Source: Actinospineispora eucalypti
GTDB lineage: Bacteria; Actinomycetota; Actinomycetes; Mycobacteriales; Pseudonocardiaceae
Length of the DNA: 64,000 bases
Direction: 5' to 3'
Assembly (NCBI GenBank): GCA_014208095.1
Contig: JACHMT010000004.1
Span: forward strand, 310,001-374,000
The notes beneath the pieces were generated by a model. The model was not told the origin of the DNA and did no database searches. It was given only the letters and a program-made list of their open reading frames with translations. The translations under genes and the position numbers were made by a program. Below are positions 61,299-64,000 of the stretch, one piece after another. Within the stretch, counting starts at the first letter, position 1. Every line of letters begins with the position of its first letter.

Positions 61299-61459
61299 GA
61301 GCGTCCGGCAAATGAGGGATCCGGCTCGCGGCGCCCAGGTGAATGCCTCGCGGCGTTGTCGTCGGTCGACATAGCTCCGCTATGCCTCCCTCCTCCGCCT
61401 TGCGATCCATCCACCTGGACCCCGCTCCCTGATCGAACCCCTCATTTGCCGGGCGCTCT
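61298..61459. repeat. 162-bp element with 21-bp terminal inverted repeats
   Basis: AGAGCGTCCGGCAAATGAGGG (61298-61318) and its complement at 61439-61459 differ at one base. The interior has a smaller palindrome ATAGCTCCGCTAT and CCAGGTG/CACCTGG arms. It lies exactly between two convergent genes and contains both their stop codons, so it could be a bidirectional terminator or a MITE-like element. Confidence 0.85.
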
Positions 61460-63323
61460 AAGCCTTCGTAGCGGGAATCGCGATGCCGTAGTCGCGGATC
61501 TTGCGGTAGATGGTGGCGCGGGACATGCCCAGGTGCCGCGCCGCCTCGGCCCGGTTGCCGTCCAGCCCGCGCAGGCAGGCGATGATCGCGTCGCACTCCA
61601 GCGACTCCAGCGTGGTGAGCACCCGCCGGCTGGTCGCCTGCACCTCGGCGGGCAGGTCGGTGGGCGTGATCACCCCGGTGCGCCGCTGCGCGACGATCTT
61701 CCGCAGCACCTGGTAGAGCTGCTCCACATTGCCCGGCCAGCGGTTGCGCAGCAGGATCCGCATCGCCTCCGGCGAGCAGCGCAGGCCGGACCGCCGGGTC
61801 AGCCGGCCGAGCAGGAACGGCACCAGCTCGCGCACGTCGTCGATGTGGTGGCGCAGCGGGGGCACCCGCACCGAGCGAGGGAACCGGGCGGCGAACCGCT
61901 CCAGCGCGGCACTGTCCTCGCGGGCCGCCGGCCACCCCTGGCCGGTCGGGGCCGACGCCGGCCCGGTGGCCTGCCGGGTGGCCACCACCCAGGGCCGATC
62001 GGCGCCGACCAAAAGGTCGGTAAGCGCGTCCAGGGTGTCGTCGGCCAGGCGGTCCACGTGGCGCAGGATCAGCGTGCCCCTGGCCTCCAGGACCTCCTCG
62101 CGCACGCTGTCCAACCAGGTCGGATCGGTGGGCGCGGTGTCAGCGTCGAACACCCGCAGGTGTCCGCCCGGGGTGTTCGCCAGGTGGGTCGCCCTGGCCA
62201 CGGTGAGCTTGCCGGTTCCGGGCTCGCCCTCCAGCATCAGCCATTCGCCGGACCGGAAGTGCCGGCCGACCTCGTTGCGGCACTTGGTCCACAGCGCTCC
62301 GCTGCCCACCATCCCGGGCAGGACGCCGCGCGGGGCGGGCAGTGCGGGCGGCGCGGCCGGCCCGGCGGGCAGGGTCTCGGCGGCGGAGAGCCGCACCTGC
62401 ACCACACCGCCGATCACCGAGGCGTCGCTCCAGCTTGGCCGGCACTGCACCCGGGCCGTGACACCGGTGGGCAGCGGGCAGTCGAACTGGGTGACCTTGC
62501 CGGTGGCCAGTGCGTCGGTGGCCAGCCCGAGCAGGGTCAGCTGGTCCCGGGGGTCGATCAGTGCGCGGGCGGCGTCGTTCAGCATCACCAGGTCGTGGCC
62601 GAGTGCCACCACCGGGCCGCGACTGCGCTGGCAGGTGCGCAGGTAGTCCTGCAGCAGCGCCTGCTCGCGGCGGCCGGTGCGGTCCAGCAGCGCCTCCTCG
62701 ATGCTGCGCGCGATGCTGGACGCGGCGGTGACCATCACCTGGTTGGCGTCCGCCCGCCAGCAGGTCAGGTCGACAACGCCGAGCACCTTGCCGCTGGTCG
62801 GGTGGTGGATCGGCGCGCCCGCGCAGGCCAGTTCCTCCAGGTGTTCCACATAGTGCTCGTGCCCGAACACCTGCGCCGGTGCCTTGCCCTGCAGCGCGGT
62901 GCCGATGCCGTTGGTGCCGGCGAACCGTTCCGCATAGCTGAACCCGGGGGCCAGCGAGACCCGGTCCAGGTGGCTCTGCAGCTTGCTGTCACCGGTGCGG
63001 CGCTCCAGCACGACGCCTTCGTCGTCGGTCAGGATCAGGCTCACCGACTCGCCGGAGAACTGCTCGCCGACCTCGGCCATGATCTTGTTCGCGCTGTCGG
63101 TGAGCAGGTCGGCGCGGGCCGGGGCGGCCTCGTAGGGCAGCTCGAACGGCTCGGCGGACACGCGGTAGTCCCGCGAGCGGATCCAGGACGCCAGGATCGG
63201 CTCGCGGACCACGCCCGGCCGCACGGCGGCCTCGGACTCGGTCAGGAACTGTTCTCGCGCACGAGCCAGCTCGCGGCTGGTGGACGGCCGCGAGGTGCGT
63301 GGTGGTGTGGGTGCGCCGGGCAA
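61458..63323 (-). CDS. MimR/AcoR-like transcriptional activator
   Basis: 621 residues, TTG start with GAGGAGG six bases upstream. N-terminal GAF-like sensor (about residues 70-220; FAGTNGIGTAL and HHPTSGKVLGVVDLT), a central degenerate AAA+ domain (EGEPGTGKLTVARATHLA Walker A near residue 370), and a C-terminal Fis-type helix-turn-helix (NRAEAARHLGMSRATIYRKIRD). The GAFTGA motif that contacts sigma-54 is absent, in line with sigma-54 being absent from actinobacteria. The gene is divergent from the monooxygenase gene, as mimR/acoR-type activators are for mimABCD, so it probably senses an alkane-oxidation product and activates that operon. Confidence 0.88.
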   Translation of the reverse strand: MPGAPTPPRTSRPSTSRELARAREQFLTESEAAVRPGVVREPILASWIRSRDYRVSAEPFELPYEAAPARADLLTDSANKIMAEVGEQFSGESVSLILTDDEGVVLERRTGDSKLQSHLDRVSLAPGFSYAERFAGTNGIGTALQGKAPAQVFGHEHYVEHLEELACAGAPIHHPTSGKVLGVVDLTCWRADANQVMVTAASSIARSIEEALLDRTGRREQALLQDYLRTCQRSRGPVVALGHDLVMLNDAARALIDPRDQLTLLGLATDALATGKVTQFDCPLPTGVTARVQCRPSWSDASVIGGVVQVRLSAAETLPAGPAAPPALPAPRGVLPGMVGSGALWTKCRNEVGRHFRSGEWLMLEGEPGTGKLTVARATHLANTPGGHLRVFDADTAPTDPTWLDSVREEVLEARGTLILRHVDRLADDTLDALTDLLVGADRPWVVATRQATGPASAPTGQGWPAAREDSAALERFAARFPRSVRVPPLRHHIDDVRELVPFLLGRLTRRSGLRCSPEAMRILLRNRWPGNVEQLYQVLRKIVAQRRTGVITPTDLPAEVQATSRRVLTTLESLECDAIIACLRGLDGNRAEAARHLGMSRATIYRKIRDYGIAIPATKA

Positions 63324-63396
63324 ACAGGGCCTCCTCGCCCGCTCGACGGTACCGGGAACACGTCAAGAACGGTAGGGCGAGGGAGAACGCATAAGC

Positions 63397-63411
63397 GTCT
63401 CATGATGAGAC
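63397..63411. promoter_or_regulatory. Candidate operator between the regulator and monooxygenase genes
   Basis: GTCTCATGATGAGAC has perfect 7-base arms about a single central G. It is 74 bp from the regulator start and 87 bp from the monooxygenase start, a suitable place for MimR-type binding. The only clear dyad in the 174-bp divergent region. Confidence 0.5.
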
Positions 63412-63497
63412 CGCTCGATAGGCGAACGCCCGGTGTGATTTGAGGCACGAGGCCGGCGAGCGTCCGGACCCACCCGCGTACGGGTAGAGGAGTGGCC

Positions 63498-64000
63498 ATG
63501 AGTCGCCAGAGCGTGGCAAGGGCTCACCAGAAGATCCAGGAACTCTCCTGGGAACCGATGTACCACACGCCGTACCAGAAGTACGGCACCGATTACACCT
63601 TCCAGAAGGCGCAGAAGAAGGACCCGCTGAAGCAGGTGCTGCGGTCCTATTTCCCGATGCAGGAAGAGAAGGACCACCGGGTTTACGGCGCGCAGGACGG
63701 CGCCATCCGGGGCAACATGTTCCGCCAGGTGCAGGAACGCTGGCTGGAATGGCAGAAGCTGTTCCTGTCCATCATTCCGCTGCCGGAGATCTCGGCCGCC
63801 CGGTCGATGCCGATGCTGTTCCACACGGTGCCCAACCCGGAGCTGCACAACGGCCAGGCCATTCAGATGATCGACGAGGTTCGGCACTCCACGATCCAGC
63901 AGAACCTCAAGCGCCTCTACATGAACAACTACATCGACCCGGCGGGTTTCAACTCGAGCCTGCGGAATTTCCACAACGACTACTGCGGGACGATCGGCCG
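63498..64000 (+). CDS. mimA: Propane/short-chain monooxygenase hydroxylase large subunit, 3'-truncated by the window
   Basis: 167 residues visible, running off the window. ATG 63498 has AGAGGAG upstream. SRQSVARAHQKIQELSWEP, FGTDYTF-like GTDYTFQKA, IRGNMFRQVQERWLEWQKL and IDEVRHSTIQQNLKRLYMNNYIDPAGF match the MimA/PrmA soluble di-iron monooxygenase group. The E-x-x-H in DEVRH provides two iron ligands. The remaining operon genes (reductase, small subunit, coupling protein, chaperonin) would be outside the window. Exact substrate (propane, acetone, phenol) cannot be decided from this part. Confidence 0.88.
   Translation, partial: MSRQSVARAHQKIQELSWEPMYHTPYQKYGTDYTFQKAQKKDPLKQVLRSYFPMQEEKDHRVYGAQDGAIRGNMFRQVQERWLEWQKLFLSIIPLPEISAARSMPMLFHTVPNPELHNGQAIQMIDEVRHSTIQQNLKRLYMNNYIDPAGFNSSLRNFHNDYCGTIG

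Noticed and set aside
61458..63498. Sigma-54 promoter and activator
   Set aside because: The regulator lacks GAFTGA and no TGGCAC-N5-TTGC site was seen; actinobacteria lack sigma-54.

Overview
The window is very GC-rich, GTG/TTG-start-rich DNA from an actinobacterium. A mycobacteria-like gene order (DUF3027, an MFS protein, DUF2771, a cold-shock protein, then trmH, DUF2537, sepH, serC, citA, pdxH and gltA), an EphD-type hydrolase/SDR fusion and a binuclear-iron propane monooxygenase with a MimR-type regulator all point to the order Pseudonocardiales (relatives of Amycolatopsis or Pseudonocardia). No rRNA or tRNA is present to prove this.

Layout. 1-10.8 kb: SRPBCC, DUF899, alpha/beta hydrolase, zinc peptidase, a sacsin-like ATPase with a methyltransferase, DUF3027, glutaminyl cyclotransferase, MFS and DUF2771. 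10.8-18.1 kb: an atypical response regulator, a cold-shock protein, an acyl-CoA synthetase, an MHS transporter, a small membrane protein, and a furA-katA peroxide-defence pair. 18.3-21.5 kb: a repeat-rich single-pass membrane protein and a small membrane protein. 21.6-26.1 kb: a TetR-containing operon (EphD-like fusion, metal-dependent hydrolase, ferredoxin reductase, TetR) read leftward. 26.3-37.1 kb: the most unusual part, a leftward nine-gene operon, nearly all of it with 4-bp start/stop overlaps, resembling a type IV secretion or conjugation apparatus. It has candidates for VirB8/TcpC, VirB2, VirB6, a split VirB3/VirB4, VirB1 and a MinD/EspI-like ATPase, but no relaxase, coupling protein or integrase in this window. 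37-57 kb: MacB-type permease, bioB, a glutamate-cysteine ligase-like enzyme, trmH-type methyltransferase, DUF2537, sepH, serC, a response regulator/kinase/DUF4173 operon, two citrate synthases, DUF4185, pdxH, MFS, vapBC, an APC permease and a PfkB kinase. 57-64 kb: a frameshifted photolyase, an IS256-family element with a nonsense-mutated transposase, VanZ, a small protein, a MimR-like activator and the start of a propane monooxygenase operon.

The second theme is small palindromic repeats. Three copies of a 46-bp palindrome (one read in frame inside the sacsin-like gene, one forming the C-terminus of the VirB4-like ATPase, one intergenic), two copies of a 43-bp repeat that supplies stop codons to leftward genes, two copies of a 37-bp repeat inside coding regions, several long hairpins between convergent genes, and two separate 22-bp-period tandem arrays are visible. 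The 46-bp family shows paired changes in its two arms, which suggests that pairing or palindromy is maintained.
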